64,000 bases of DNA from Cryptomeria japonica. Taxonomy: Eukaryota; Streptophyta; Pinopsida; Cupressales; Cupressaceae. The translations under genes were made by a program, and so were the position numbers. Numbering within the stretch: the stretch's first letter is position 1; every line of letters starts with the position of its first letter. The notes below the pieces were generated by a model, which searched no databases, was not told the DNA's origin, and worked only from the letters and a program-made list of their open reading frames with translations. The stretch is taken from positions 145,242,476-145,306,475 of the forward strand of contig NC_081413.1 of the NCBI RefSeq assembly GCF_030272615.1, read 5' to 3'. Shown piece by piece: positions 24,019 through 34,213 of the stretch.

Positions 24019-25314
24019 TACATCAAGAATAACAACCACACATTCCTTATGCCCCCCAAGGCATTCATGCCTTATTTCCCTCCTTATGACCCCCAATGCA
24101 TAAACTAGCCATGCAGCAATGGTCACATAAAATCCCTTGTACTGATCACTCTCATAACAAGAGCATCTCACTCGAGGGCTGTCACTTCTACCACCCTCAA
24201 GACCATCCTCTCTCCCAAGAGTAGGAGGTCTTGATTACTCCCAAAACACATACATTGCATAACCTCAAAACACCAAATAAATTTCCAAGAAATACATGTA
24301 CGAAATTAGTCTTTTACACAAACATTTCTTTCAAAACAACATGCAATAAGAAAACATTATAAGAAAAGATAGAACCAACCTTAAACTGCCCAAAGGTATG
24401 CTAGTTTTGTTGAGGATGAGCAGCCCAATTCCACAGTTCTTCTCCTTCTACCCTTAGCCAAAATTCTCAATCCAAAATCTATCTTTTTCCTTTCAAAATT
24501 CTTTTGTCTCCAAAAGTGGAGAGTGGGTGAGTATCCCCAAAATCTCTCTTTCTTGCTTAAGAAGGCACTAGTGTGAGTTCTCTCAAGTTTCTAAAACTGA
24601 AACGGAAAGTAAGGTAAGATGGGAAAGGGAACTCTCATTCGAAAAGGAAGGTTTACAACTTAGTTCAAGCCTTCTAATTTTCAATTTTCGCTCAACTTAG
24701 GAAACCCACTTTTTAGGGTGTCTAAAGGGACACATGGGAGTTGAAACTTTCCTAAAATTACCCCTAACCCTTAGGTATACCTTATGGGCTTTAGGAAACC
24801 CTATTAAACTACCCTTAGGTGTCCATTTAACACTTTTTTAACCCCTCTAAAGTTTATTTTCGGGTCAAACCTATGTTGACCATCCCAAAGATTCTTTACC
24901 CAAGGCATTTATGGAATGACATTACATTAATTGAAAAAGCTATAGTTAAACAATTCCCTCCAAGAGACAAATTTAGAAACTCAAACATAAATCAACACAT
25001 GTGTCAAGTGACACAAAGAAAATACTTTTACAAAATTGCACATGAAATCTTGTCTCTTGTTGGATTTAAATAAATCAAATAAATAACATTTAACACACAT
25101 GCATCATCCACTATTACGAATAAAATACGACACAAATGGGGTGTTGTCTCTCCAAATAGACAAACCCTGGTTTTACGAACATACATAGGTCTAGGTTTGG
25201 TTCTCCATAATATTTCCATGGTCACATGGATAACTTTTCCTACACAACTCAATCGCACATTAGTAATTCCGAATAACCTCATATAATTTAAAGCACACGA
25301 ATAAAAATACACAT

Positions 25315-25319
25315 CAACC
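25315..25319. other. Target-site duplication CAACC (left copy)
   Basis: Precedes the left LTR of the nested element; the second copy is at 30184-30188. The uninterrupted site in unit 2 (about 33670-33680) has a single CAACC. Confidence 0.9.
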
Positions 25320-26127
25320 TGTTAGGGTTCCCACAGATACTGAGATGGGGGGGGTGAATCAGTATTTGACCGGTATTAAATTTTCTTAAGATAAAACATG
25401 CAGAACATAAAGTAACAGTGTACCGGTATGCAAGAATTAATGTAATAAACAAAATCAAAAACATCCACATGAAAAGAACACCATAACACAAGATGTTTAA
25501 CGAGGAAACCTAGTGTGGGAAAAACCTCGGTGGGATTTGTGACCCACAATATTCACTAACTGGCCAATAAGAGAATATTACTTACAATAGGGGCCTGCAC
25601 ATGCAGGAAGGCCAACTGCCTAGAGCACACTGCTCAGTGAGAAGTCACACTAACTTACAATGAAGATTAAGCTAATCCAATATTCTGCATTGCTTTACAA
25701 TAGCATCTTCAATGCCAGATTCAGTATTGGTTCTTGCTCTGTTCTTTACATATACCCTTGACCTACAATTTGCACATTAGGTCTGCCTAATAATTTTCTT
25801 TATGCTCGCTACCTTATTCTACAAATGTCTACAATGATCTCCTTTATATACAAGAGTCATTTTACAATTTGCCAAGTCGGCTTACAATAATAAACAAAAT
25901 ATTATATATCAAAAATCTTGTCGGCCTCTGTGTCGATATACATCTTTTCTTCTGTGTCGGTGCCGGTGCCGGTGTAGAGTGGTCTTGTTGATGCTGGTGC
26001 ACTGTCTTGCTTGAATAATGCTTTGCCGGTAGAATGTCTTGCTGGTGCCATAGGATTGCAAGGTTGCCATCAATGACAAAACCTTCAATCACACATAATG
26101 TCTCATTGGAGTGTCCATATGCCAACA
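25320..26127 (-). repeat. 3' LTR of the nested pol-less element
   Basis: Runs from TGTTAGGGTTCCCAC to ATATGCCAACA (plus strand). It contains the shared copia box near 25345 and the shared AAACCTAGTGTGGGAAAAAC block near 25505. Confidence 0.85.
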
Positions 26128-26145
26128 ATCTCCCCCTTTGGCATT
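26128..26145 (-). other. Polypurine tract of the nested element
   Basis: Plus-strand ATCTCCCCCTTTGGCATT, i.e. on the minus strand a purine run ending in GGGGGAGAT directly before the LTR. Confidence 0.75.
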
Positions 26146-26370
26146 GATGGCAACACTCATGAGAAATTTCAAAAAGATGTCCAAAAATGTGTAGACCAAA
26201 AATTTACCAAAAGAATGAGGGACTCCCCTTGAGCATATGATCCCTGTGTTTTGAATTTTCTCATCCTACTACTCCCCCTTTGGCATCAATGACAAAGGTT
26301 GTCAAGATGTTAGTAGAGTTTGTATTTATACTGGTCCATAACCTCAACCTTGTAGTTGGGTAGTTATTAT

Positions 26371-27909
26371 CTAAAAAAGATCACCCAAAATTAAGTTTAT
26401 ACTATCCATAAACTTTTTGCTATCTTTTATTGTTGTTTTAGTTCTCTTCACAGTGCCGGTGAGATGTTGCAATTGCTTTGCTGGTGTTTTACTTCCTGGT
26501 GTTAATGCCTCAGAGATTTCCTTCCATAGAGATGCTAGATAATCCAATCTTGGACTGAGTTTAGATCTCAAGTATTTTGCCTTATTTATTAATGTCTCTT
26601 TCTCTTTCTCCTGTTTAAGTAATTCTATCTCAAAATTTGCTAACTTATCTTCAAAAATAGATAATGAATCCGGTGAGTTGACAAAATTGTCTGCAAGCTT
26701 GTTTATCTCTTCCTGTGTCTTGCTTATCTTCTTGTCTATATCTATAGTTAGGAAGTTTGTTTTGCATGTGTCTTTGTATAGGTTTTTGTACTCTTTTAAC
26801 AAACTACACAGTTCTGGTAGAAGTGCGTCAAAATCTCTGTTACACTTCTTAATTTCTTCCTCAAAGAATATATCATCTTTGTATTTGTCTACAATCTCCT
26901 GTGATAACCTTGTCCTTTTCTTCATTTTTGTCTTTAGTGCTTGGAAAAAGTCATGAATGATGTTTTCCTTATTCTCGCCCATGGTATTAAATAGTTCTGT
27001 CAGTTGCTTTCCTACCGGTATGTCATATCTGAAATCTTTATATCCTATACCTGGAACTTGTTTTGTTATATGAAGCATTAGACACACTAAAAGATTTCCA
27101 AATCTGAAGGTTCCTTTCTTATCCTTCTTTATCTTTCCAAGGTTGTCTATCAGTTCATCCTTTAGCCATTCACAGATGTCAATTTTTGCATTGTTGGTTG
27201 TTATGTCATAAGCACTCTTGATGCATAAACTTGAAACCGAGTTGAGTCTATTGGCATGAGTGGCTTTTTAACCTAATATCATGCTTATGAATCTCACATT
27301 TGTATCCTTTACATCATTAACCCTTAAAGATCTTTTATCAGATGTTGCACCTATTAGGTCAATGACTAAATCATTTGAAACTTTCTTGTTTTTATCTAGT
27401 CTTTTACCGGTGACCGGTAACCCTGTGACAACTTTTACCACTTGCTTGGTGATCTTATGAATTGTATCTAACCAGAAAAATTCTCCATGAACTCTGCTTA
27501 ATACTATCCTAATCACATCCTTAGGAAATTTAGGAATACTAAGGATTTCTGTGAATCCTAGGGTTTCAATGATTTTGTGTTCAGCTTTGATATTGCCGGT
27601 ATCATCACATATTTCAGTTTTGTACATGGTTTTGATTTCATTGTCTCCTAGCTCTTCAATATTGCAGTGAATATACATTCTAGGGTCTTTAGCATATACA
27701 ACACCTTTAGGGATTTGAGAGAATGCACCTAAGGTATCATCTTTCTTTGCTATTTTGGGGACCAACTGAAATACAGGCCTAGGTCTTTTAATTACTTCCA
27801 CAACAGTAGGGTTCGCTATGTATTCAATTGTAGAGGAGGATGCCATGATAAAATACCTTTTTCTATCTTGGATGAATGATTGCTTGGAGTGTGCTTGCTT
27901 CTTGCTCAA
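26371..27909 (-). CDS. Novel ORF2 of pol-less retrotransposon (one internal stop)
   Basis: About 512 codons in a single frame, broken only by a TAA near 27268, so a very recent lesion or a suppressed stop. The best start is the Met of MASSSTIEYIANP, some 21 codons after the first Met. The first half is globular (VEVIKRPRPVFQLVPK, IPKFPKDVIRIVLS, GEFFWLDTIHKITKQ, VVTGLPVTGKRL). A conserved central patch reads IDICEWLKDELIDN ... FRFGNLLVCLMLHIT. The second half is Lys/Glu-rich with heptad-like spacing, probably coiled coil (about residues 300-440). No catalytic motif, signal peptide or membrane segment is clear. It replaces pol after the gag-like ORF. The central patch recurs in the older element at 34214-34405. 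Function is unknown; a plant mobile-domain relative or a structural accessory protein are possibilities. Confidence 0.6.
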
Positions 27910-28301
27910 AATTCCTTAGCTTGGAAATCTTCGCACTCTCTGAAAGTTTGCAATCACGGTGAAATGAAATGGAGCCAAAACCTTATTTTATAAAGTCTTT
28001 TCCGCTACCTACCACATTAATTGCTTGTCGATAATGTATTCACTTAACTTTATTTGCCGGTAATAAGTGATTTTCAACTTCTTTTCTCTAATAGAGGGAA
28101 TAATAGCACATGTGTCATTAGATTGCCAAACCCTCAAGATAATTTTCTTCAATTAGATGAAGAACTTCCTGTAGGTGGAGCACTGCTCTGTCCTGTCGGT
28201 AGAGAATCACATTGTCCTGCCGGTGGAGCATTTGTTGGTTCTACCGGTGGAGGAGTATTCCCAATATTTAGATCAGCTTTTCTAATCCATTGCTTTGAGA
28301 A
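27910..28301 (-). other. Linker between gag-like ORF and ORF2
   Basis: About 390 bp with a short Pro/Ser/Gly-rich reading (PPVEPTNAPPAG, then LPTGQSSAPPTG) in one minus frame. It could be the decayed C-terminal tail of the gag-like protein. Confidence 0.35.
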
Positions 28302-29333
28302 TTATATCTTAACCTCTTCAACCTTTTCTTTACCTTTCAAGCTAGTATTTTTGTTGTCTACTGGTGTACCTTTACTTCTACAAAATTTAGCAATATGACA
28401 AATCTTGTTACATGCATAACAAGTTACATTATTTTTCTGAATAGCTTTCCCATAACCTATGCTAGTTTGTGTTCTGCATTGATCTGATAAATGTCCAAAT
28501 CTTCCACAAACATAACATCTTACATTCATTCTGTAGTTTCCAGAGTTATGACCAACTTTGTTGCATTTGGAGCATTGATTAGTGGGAGGATTGATATTCT
28601 GATCATTCCTAGATCTACATTCGTTTGCCCTATGACCATATTTATTATAGCTAAAGCATTTTCCATTGAATTTATAAGTATTAGGAGGTCTTATCGGTTT
28701 GCTGTGATCCTGAGTATTTGTAGTACCGAAGCTTTCTCCAACTTCAAATCCAATTCTAGAAGTGTCACCTTTGGGTTTTTGATTCTTCAATAAGGTACCA
28801 AGTTCTTTTGAGCTTTTCTTGAATTTTTCTTTGTGTTGATTTGCAGTTTCCAATTCCCTTTCCAAGATTTGTTTTTGTCTCATTAGTTCATTCGAGTCAT
28901 TCTGAGTATGCATCAGATCTATTTTCAACATGTCATTTTCATAGCTAAGTCTTGTGTTCTCATTTGCTGCATCATTTAGTCTCCTGGTCAATTCTTCTTC
29001 ATTCTTCTTTCTATCCTCAATCTCTTTGCAAAATCTCATAGTCATATCCTGCATTTCATTAGTTGTTGTCATGATCTCTTGTTTCAACTTTCTTATCATA
29101 TCATTAAGTGATTCCTTTTCATCATTCTCATTTTGCAATTTTTCACAAAGTTCTCTTCTCTTATTTCTTGTAATAGTAAGATTTTCTTGTAGTGCCTGAA
29201 TGATATCCTGAGCTGCTTTTAAATCATCTTCTAATTTGATATTTTTCAACTTCTCTGTATCATAGTCAGTAAGAGCTCCTTCAAGTTGCTTCATCAGATT
29301 TTCCATTTTTACCGGTGTCAAGATCTTCCTCAA
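28302..29333 (-). CDS. Gag-like protein: coiled coil plus four zinc knuckles
   Basis: An intact 343-residue ORF just downstream of the primer-binding site. Residues about 8-185 are a long charged coiled coil (for example MIRKLKQEIMTTTNEMQD and RELETANQHKEKFKKS). Residues about 225-320 hold four CCHC-type knuckles. CYVCGRFGHLSDQC fits CX2CX4HX4C fully. CYACNKICHIAKFC also has all four ligands. CFSYNKYGHRANEC lost its second Cys, and CSKCNKVGHNSGNY lost its last. The basic tail is KGKEKVEEVKI. No UBN2 capsid domain is evident, so it differs from ordinary copia gag. It probably binds element RNA and oligomerises through the coil; this is inference from domain types. Confidence 0.7.
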   Translation of the reverse strand: MRKILTPVKMENLMKQLEGALTDYDTEKLKNIKLEDDLKAAQDIIQALQENLTITRNKRRELCEKLQNENDEKESLNDMIRKLKQEIMTTTNEMQDMTMRFCKEIEDRKKNEEELTRRLNDAANENTRLSYENDMLKIDLMHTQNDSNELMRQKQILERELETANQHKEKFKKSSKELGTLLKNQKPKGDTSRIGFEVGESFGTTNTQDHSKPIRPPNTYKFNGKCFSYNKYGHRANECRSRNDQNINPPTNQCSKCNKVGHNSGNYRMNVRCYVCGRFGHLSDQCRTQTSIGYGKAIQKNNVTCYACNKICHIAKFCRSKGTPVDNKNTSLKGKEKVEEVKI

Positions 29334-29363
29334 GCTATTAGGCTACTAAAAATAGAGGACCAT

Positions 29364-29377
29364 GCTCTGATACCAAT
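29364..29377 (-). other. Primer-binding site of the nested element
   Basis: On the minus strand AATTGGTATCAGAGC directly follows the 5' LTR, a perfect match to the initiator tRNA-Met site used by plant copia elements. Confidence 0.85.
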
Positions 29378-30183
29378 TGTTAGGGTTCCCACAAATACTG
29401 AGAGGGGGGGTGAATCACTATCTGACCGGTATTAAATTTTCTTAAGATAAAACATGCAGAACATAAAGTAATAGTGTACCAATATGCAAGAATTAATGTA
29501 ATAACCAGAATAAAAAACATCCACATGAAAAGAACACCATAACACAAGATGTTTAACGAGGAAACCCAGTGTGGGAAAAACCTCGATGGGATTTGTGACC
29601 CACAATATTCACTTATTGGCCAATAAGAGAATATTACTTACAATAGGGGCCTGCACATGTAGGAAGGCCAACTACCTAGAGCACACTGCTAAGTGAGAAG
29701 TCACACTGGCTTACAATGAGGATTAAGCTAATCCAATATTCTGTACTACTTTACAATAGCATCTTCGATGCTAGATTCAGTATCAGTTATTGCTCTGTTC
29801 TTTACATATACCCTTGACCTACAATTCGCACATTAGGTCTGCCTAATAATTTTCTTTCTACTCGCTACCTTATCCTACAAATGTCTACAATGATCTCCTT
29901 TATATACAAGAGTCATTTTACAATTTGCCAAGTCGGGTTACAATAATAAACAAAATATTATATATCAAAAATCATGTCGGCCTCTATGCCGGTATACATC
30001 TTTTCTTTTGTGCAGGTGTTGGTGCCGATGTAGAGTGGTCTTGTTGATGCCGGTGCACTGTCTTTCTTGAATAATGCTTTTCTGGTAGAATGTCTTGCCG
30101 ATGCCATAGGATTGCAAGGTTTCCATCAATGACAAAACCTTCAATCACACACAATGTCTCATTGGAGTGTCCATATGCCAACA
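29378..30183 (-). repeat. 5' LTR of the nested pol-less element
   Basis: Partner of 25320-26127, with scattered substitutions and small indels (for example a shorter G-run near 29405). It is followed by CAACC. Confidence 0.85.
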
Positions 30184-30188
30184 CAACC
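30184..30188. other. Target-site duplication CAACC (right copy)
   Basis: Follows GCCAACA at the right end of the nested element; pairs with 25315-25319. Confidence 0.9.
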
Positions 30189-30675
30189 ATTATGCATATC
30201 GTATACACTTACACAAACCAATACATCTTATTTCCAAATAAATTCACATAAGCAATTATCACAATTCTCATAATTTTACTCCATACATAAAACATGCATT
30301 CTATTTCTATCATCATAGTAAAGTCTTGTAATTCCAATAATGACATACACTATCTCAAATTCATCCTATTCTAGAATCATGTAGAGTCCTATATCGACAA
30401 AGGGGGGTCAATTAAATTTAATTCTCATAATGAATATTTTCCTATAAAGCTTCATCTCATATACCTATATCTAGGTGGATAAAAATTAATCCCTAAAGAT
30501 AAATAAATTTCAACATAAATTAAATTTCCTACGAGATTGACTTCATGAGTATTTAATTAAAAACATTATATTTTTCTTCTTTAAATAAATCCATATGTTT
30601 ATCACAAACATAAACAATTTATAAATACTAAGAATAAATTTTTAATCTAAAATCTGCCTTATTCTTATATATCTT

Positions 30676-30679
<4 letters not shown>

Positions 30680-30730
<51 letters not shown>
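30680..30730. repeat. (CT)n(TA)n microsatellite, unit 2
   Basis: Counterpart of 22396-22449, with a longer CT part and a shorter TA part. Confidence 0.95.
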
Positions 30731-30880
30731 AAATTTCCGCTTAGTTGAAGAAATCTCCATGCAAACCCTAACCTAAATACATATTATAAAATACCTCTTA
30801 TTTTAAAATTTTCTTACTTTCTCCTTTACTACCTTAGCCCTACTCGGGCTAGGGTTTTATTCTTTCTTGTTTTTGTTCTA

Positions 30881-31171
30881 TAGGTCGGGCTCGCCAAGTG
30901 ACGACCATGGCGGCTATGGTGAAGGGGGAGGAGAGGCGGAGTATCGGGAGGGCGGCGACTGTGAGGCCCGGGCGCCGCTCACTGTGGACTTCCTAAGTTG
31001 TGGCAACCACTGTGGTCACCCACAGTGTCGGCCTTAGGGCTATCCACTGTGGGAGGCTGCAGTGGCGTCGACCACTATGGTCGCCCACAATGGTGGCCGC
31101 TAGCCGTGCCATCCCACTATGTTAAACACAATGGTCCGGCTCGCCGAACCACTGTGTTTAACATAGTAGGT
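30881..31171. repeat. GC-rich island, unit 2 (longer form)
   Basis: Contains about 131 bp absent from unit 1, including a very GC-rich purine stretch near 30925-30990. The two hairpins of unit 1 are present near 31110-31130 and 31143-31163, with mismatches in the arms. Confidence 0.7.
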
Positions 31172-31282
31172 TCGACCATAACCTACCCCCCCCCCCCTCC
31201 CGTGATTAATAAAAATAAAGTATTCTTTTTTTAATAAAATGTAATTTTATTTTTATATATTTTTTTGTTTTATTTACTTTTT

Positions 31283-31283
<1 letters not shown>

Positions 31284-31324
<41 letters not shown>

Positions 31325-31325
31325 T
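31284..31325. repeat. (TA)n(TATG)n microsatellite, unit 2
   Basis: Counterpart of 22880-22937. Confidence 0.9.
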
Positions 31326-34197
31326 TTGCAATGTATTCTAAATATAAGTATTTATTTATATTCGTTTGATGCATAAGGAGAAATAACATTACTGTGCATT
31401 TAATCTATATATTTTTTTTTAATTTAAAAAAAAACCTACCTAAACAGATTGCTAACAAAATCCTAAATTAAACCCATGTATATTGTTTTTTTTGTTTTTT
31501 TTTTAAAACCCAAAAATACTTTATTTCTAAAAACATGGGTGTACTAAGTTAACCTTAGATTTATCTTCTGCATAATGTAACTAACTGAATTAAAATGATT
31601 TAACACAGCAAATACAAAAATTTACTTTTATATAGACTAGATAAGCTTTCTACCTTAGATTCTAATTTCTACAATAAATGAAAGAGACAATTTCCAGAAC
31701 TATATGGCATTTATAGAAACAGGACTAAATATTTTATTTTCAGCCTACAATATGCATGCAACTCTAATTTATTCATTTCCTTTTTATTTTATTTTAAATG
31801 CATAAGAATAAAATAAATTTCATGCTATTCAATTTATCATAAACACATCAGAAATAAAATTTTCTTTTGAACTTTGGAAAAACTAATTTAGGAATACTCA
31901 TTTCTTTTCTGCAATAAATAGCATACTGAAATAATATAACTTTTTAAAACGTACTTCAAAGACACTATTTTCACTTTACAATGGGTCTCTCATTTCTAAT
32001 AAATGAAAAAATTTTCAAATAATAATTACATTTACAAATAATTTCCTGCAACCTTCCACTTGTCCTATTCTTTTCTTCTGACAACCTACATTTTAAATCA
32101 AAGCTATGACCATGGAGTGCTCACCTCCCAACCTAGGCTAACTAGTAGCCACCCCCGAGCTTGGAGAACCGAGCCCTAGACAGGTAACACACATGCAAAC
32201 ACAAGGACAAGGGAAAACAAAATTTCAAACACAATCCCAACCCAGGCTACACTGCACCACACATTTGTGATGTCTTTTCAAGGGTGGTAGTGGACCAAGT
32301 ACCTTGAGGAGACTGCAAGTATGGTAAAACATATAGCCACCTCATGGCAAACTAAAACATATAGCCACCTCATGGTGAACCAAATACATCAAGAATAACA
32401 ACCCCACATTCCTTATGCCCCCCAAGGCATTCATGCCTTATTTCCCTCCTTATGACCCCCAATGCATAAACAAGCCATGCAGTAAGGGTCACATAAAATC
32501 CCTCGTGATCACTCTCATAACGAGAGCCTCTCACTCGAGGGTTGTCACTTCTACTTCCCACAAGACCATCCTCTCTCCCAAGAGTAGGAGGTCTTGATTA
32601 CTCCCAAAACACATACATTGCATAACCTCAAAACACCAAATAAATTTCCAAGAAATACATGCACGAAACTAGTCTTTTACACAAACATTTCTTTCAAAAC
32701 AACATGCAATAAGAAAACATTATAAGAAAAGATAGAACCAACCTTAAACTACCCAGAGGTATGCTAGTTTTGTTGAGGATGAGCAGCCCAATTCCACAGT
32801 TCTTCTCCTTCTACCCTTAGCCAAAATTCTCAATCCAAAATCTATATTTTTCCTTTCAAAATTCTTTTGTCTCCAAAAATGGAGAGTGGGTGATTACCCC
32901 CAAAATCTCTCTTTCTTGCTTAAGAAGGCACAAGTGTGAGTTCTCTCAAGTTTCTAAAATTGAAATAGAAAGTAAGGTAAGATGGGAAAGGGAACTCTCA
33001 TTTGTAAAGGAAGGTTTACAACTTAGTTCAAGCCTTCTAATTTTCAATTTTCGCTCAACTTAGGAAACCCACTTTTTATGGTGTCTAAAGGGACACATGG
33101 GAGTTGAAAATTGCCTAAAATTACCCCTAACCCTTAGGTATACCTTATGGGCTTTAGGAAACCCTATTAAACTACCCTTAGGTGTCCATTTAACACTTTT
33201 TTAACCCCTCTAAAGTTTATTTTCGGGTCAAACCTATGTTGACCATCCCAAAGATTCTTTACCCACAACATTTATGGAATCACATTACATTAATTGAAAA
33301 AGCTATAGTTAAACAATTCCCTCCAAGAGACAAATTTAAAAACTCAAACATAAATCAACACGTGTTAAGTGACACAAAGAAAATACTTTTACAAAATTGC
33401 ACATTAAATCTTGTCTCTTGTTGGATTTAAATAAATCAAATAAATAACATTTAAAACACATGCATCATCTACTATTACGAATAAAATATGACACAGGGAT
33501 GTTGTCTCTCCAAATAGACAAACCCTTGTTTTACGAACATACATAGGTCTAGGTTTGGTTCTTCATAATATTTCCATGGTCATATGGATAAATTTTCCTA
33601 TGCAACTCAATCTCACATTAGTAATTTCGAATAACCTCATATAATATAAAGCACATGAATAAAAATACACATCAACCATTCTGCATACCATATACACTTA
33701 CACAAACCAATACATCTTATTTCCAAATAAATTCACATAAGCAATTATCACAATTCTCATAATTTTACTCCATACATAAAACATGCATTCTATTTCTATC
33801 ATCATAGTAAATTCCTGCAATTCCAATAATGACATACACTATCTTGAATTCATCCTATTCTAGAATCATGTAGAGTCCTATATCATAAGCATATAAATGA
33901 AGCATCAATCCTACATCAATGTTATCCAAATCATGGAATCCGATGAGTTCTAAATCCAGATATAGCTGACATACGTCAGATCAAGATTATCCAATCAGTG
34001 GATCTTTTAGGATTTCAATTCATAATACATCAAAGTATACACCATCGGTGAAATAATTCTATAACTTGGTTCAATTACTTTTCTCACCAATCTATCTTTC
34101 TAACATAGCCCATTTTATTGAATTATATAACATTTATTAATAGGGTCAAACATGGTCAACTAAGCTAATCAAAGCTTGGTTTGGGGAAGGCCTTACA

Positions 34198-34202
34198 TCA
34201 AA
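34198..34202. other. Target-site duplication TCAAA (right copy)
   Basis: Directly follows GGCCTTACA, the right edge of the solo LTR; pairs with 21757-21761. Confidence 0.8.
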
Positions 34203-34213
34203 TATTGAAATAT

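Larger units (their letters stand above)
25320..30183 (-). mobile_element. Young pol-less LTR retrotransposon with a novel ORF
   Basis: A complete 4.86 kb element: two LTRs of about 807 bp (25320-26127 and 29378-30183) in the same orientation and only slightly diverged by eye, perfect CAACC target duplications, a primer-binding site at 29364-29377 and a polypurine tract at 26128-26145. The inside codes for a gag-like zinc-knuckle protein and a second ORF of about 512 codons. There is no trace of protease, integrase, reverse transcriptase or RNase H, so it must use enzymes from another element. LTR style and primer site point to a Ty1/copia partner. Confidence 0.85.
22138..30395. repeat. Tandem unit 1 within the solo LTR (interrupted)
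   Basis: Starts GACAAAGGGGGTC and continues to 25319, is interrupted by the element at 25320-30183 and its target duplication, and resumes to 30395. Without the insertion it is about 3.4 kb. It is highly similar throughout to unit 2 (30396-33884). Confidence 0.85.
30396..33884. repeat. Tandem unit 2 within the solo LTR (uninterrupted)
   Basis: Starts GACAAAGGGGGGTC and ends GTCCTATATC. It is collinear with unit 1 over its whole length and holds the empty insertion site near 33670. No coding sequence is supported. Confidence 0.85.
21762..34197 (-). repeat. Solo LTR of family A, enlarged by duplication and nested insertion
   Basis: In plus coordinates it starts TGTCATGCCCAGC and ends GGCCTTACA, so on the minus strand it runs TGTAAGGCC to CATGACA. 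Both ends match the family A LTR at 6119-11120 in inverse orientation. Perfect 5 bp duplications (TCAAA) flank it, with no polypurine tract or primer-binding site next to it, the signature of a solo LTR left by LTR-LTR recombination. The span is 12.4 kb. Removing the 4.87 kb nested insertion and one 3.4 kb duplicate leaves about 4.1 kb. Confidence 0.8.

Noticed and set aside
24873-25073. 66-codon ORF present in both tandem units (also 33236-33430)
   Set aside because: The C-terminal part differs between copies through a frameshift, and the inverted family A LTR near 6790-6900 does not keep it open.
22138-33884. Reading the two 3.4 kb repeats as the LTR pair of a single large element
   Set aside because: The second unit directly abuts the first after removal of the nested element, with no internal region, and TG/CA ends and target duplications lie outside at 21762 and 34197.
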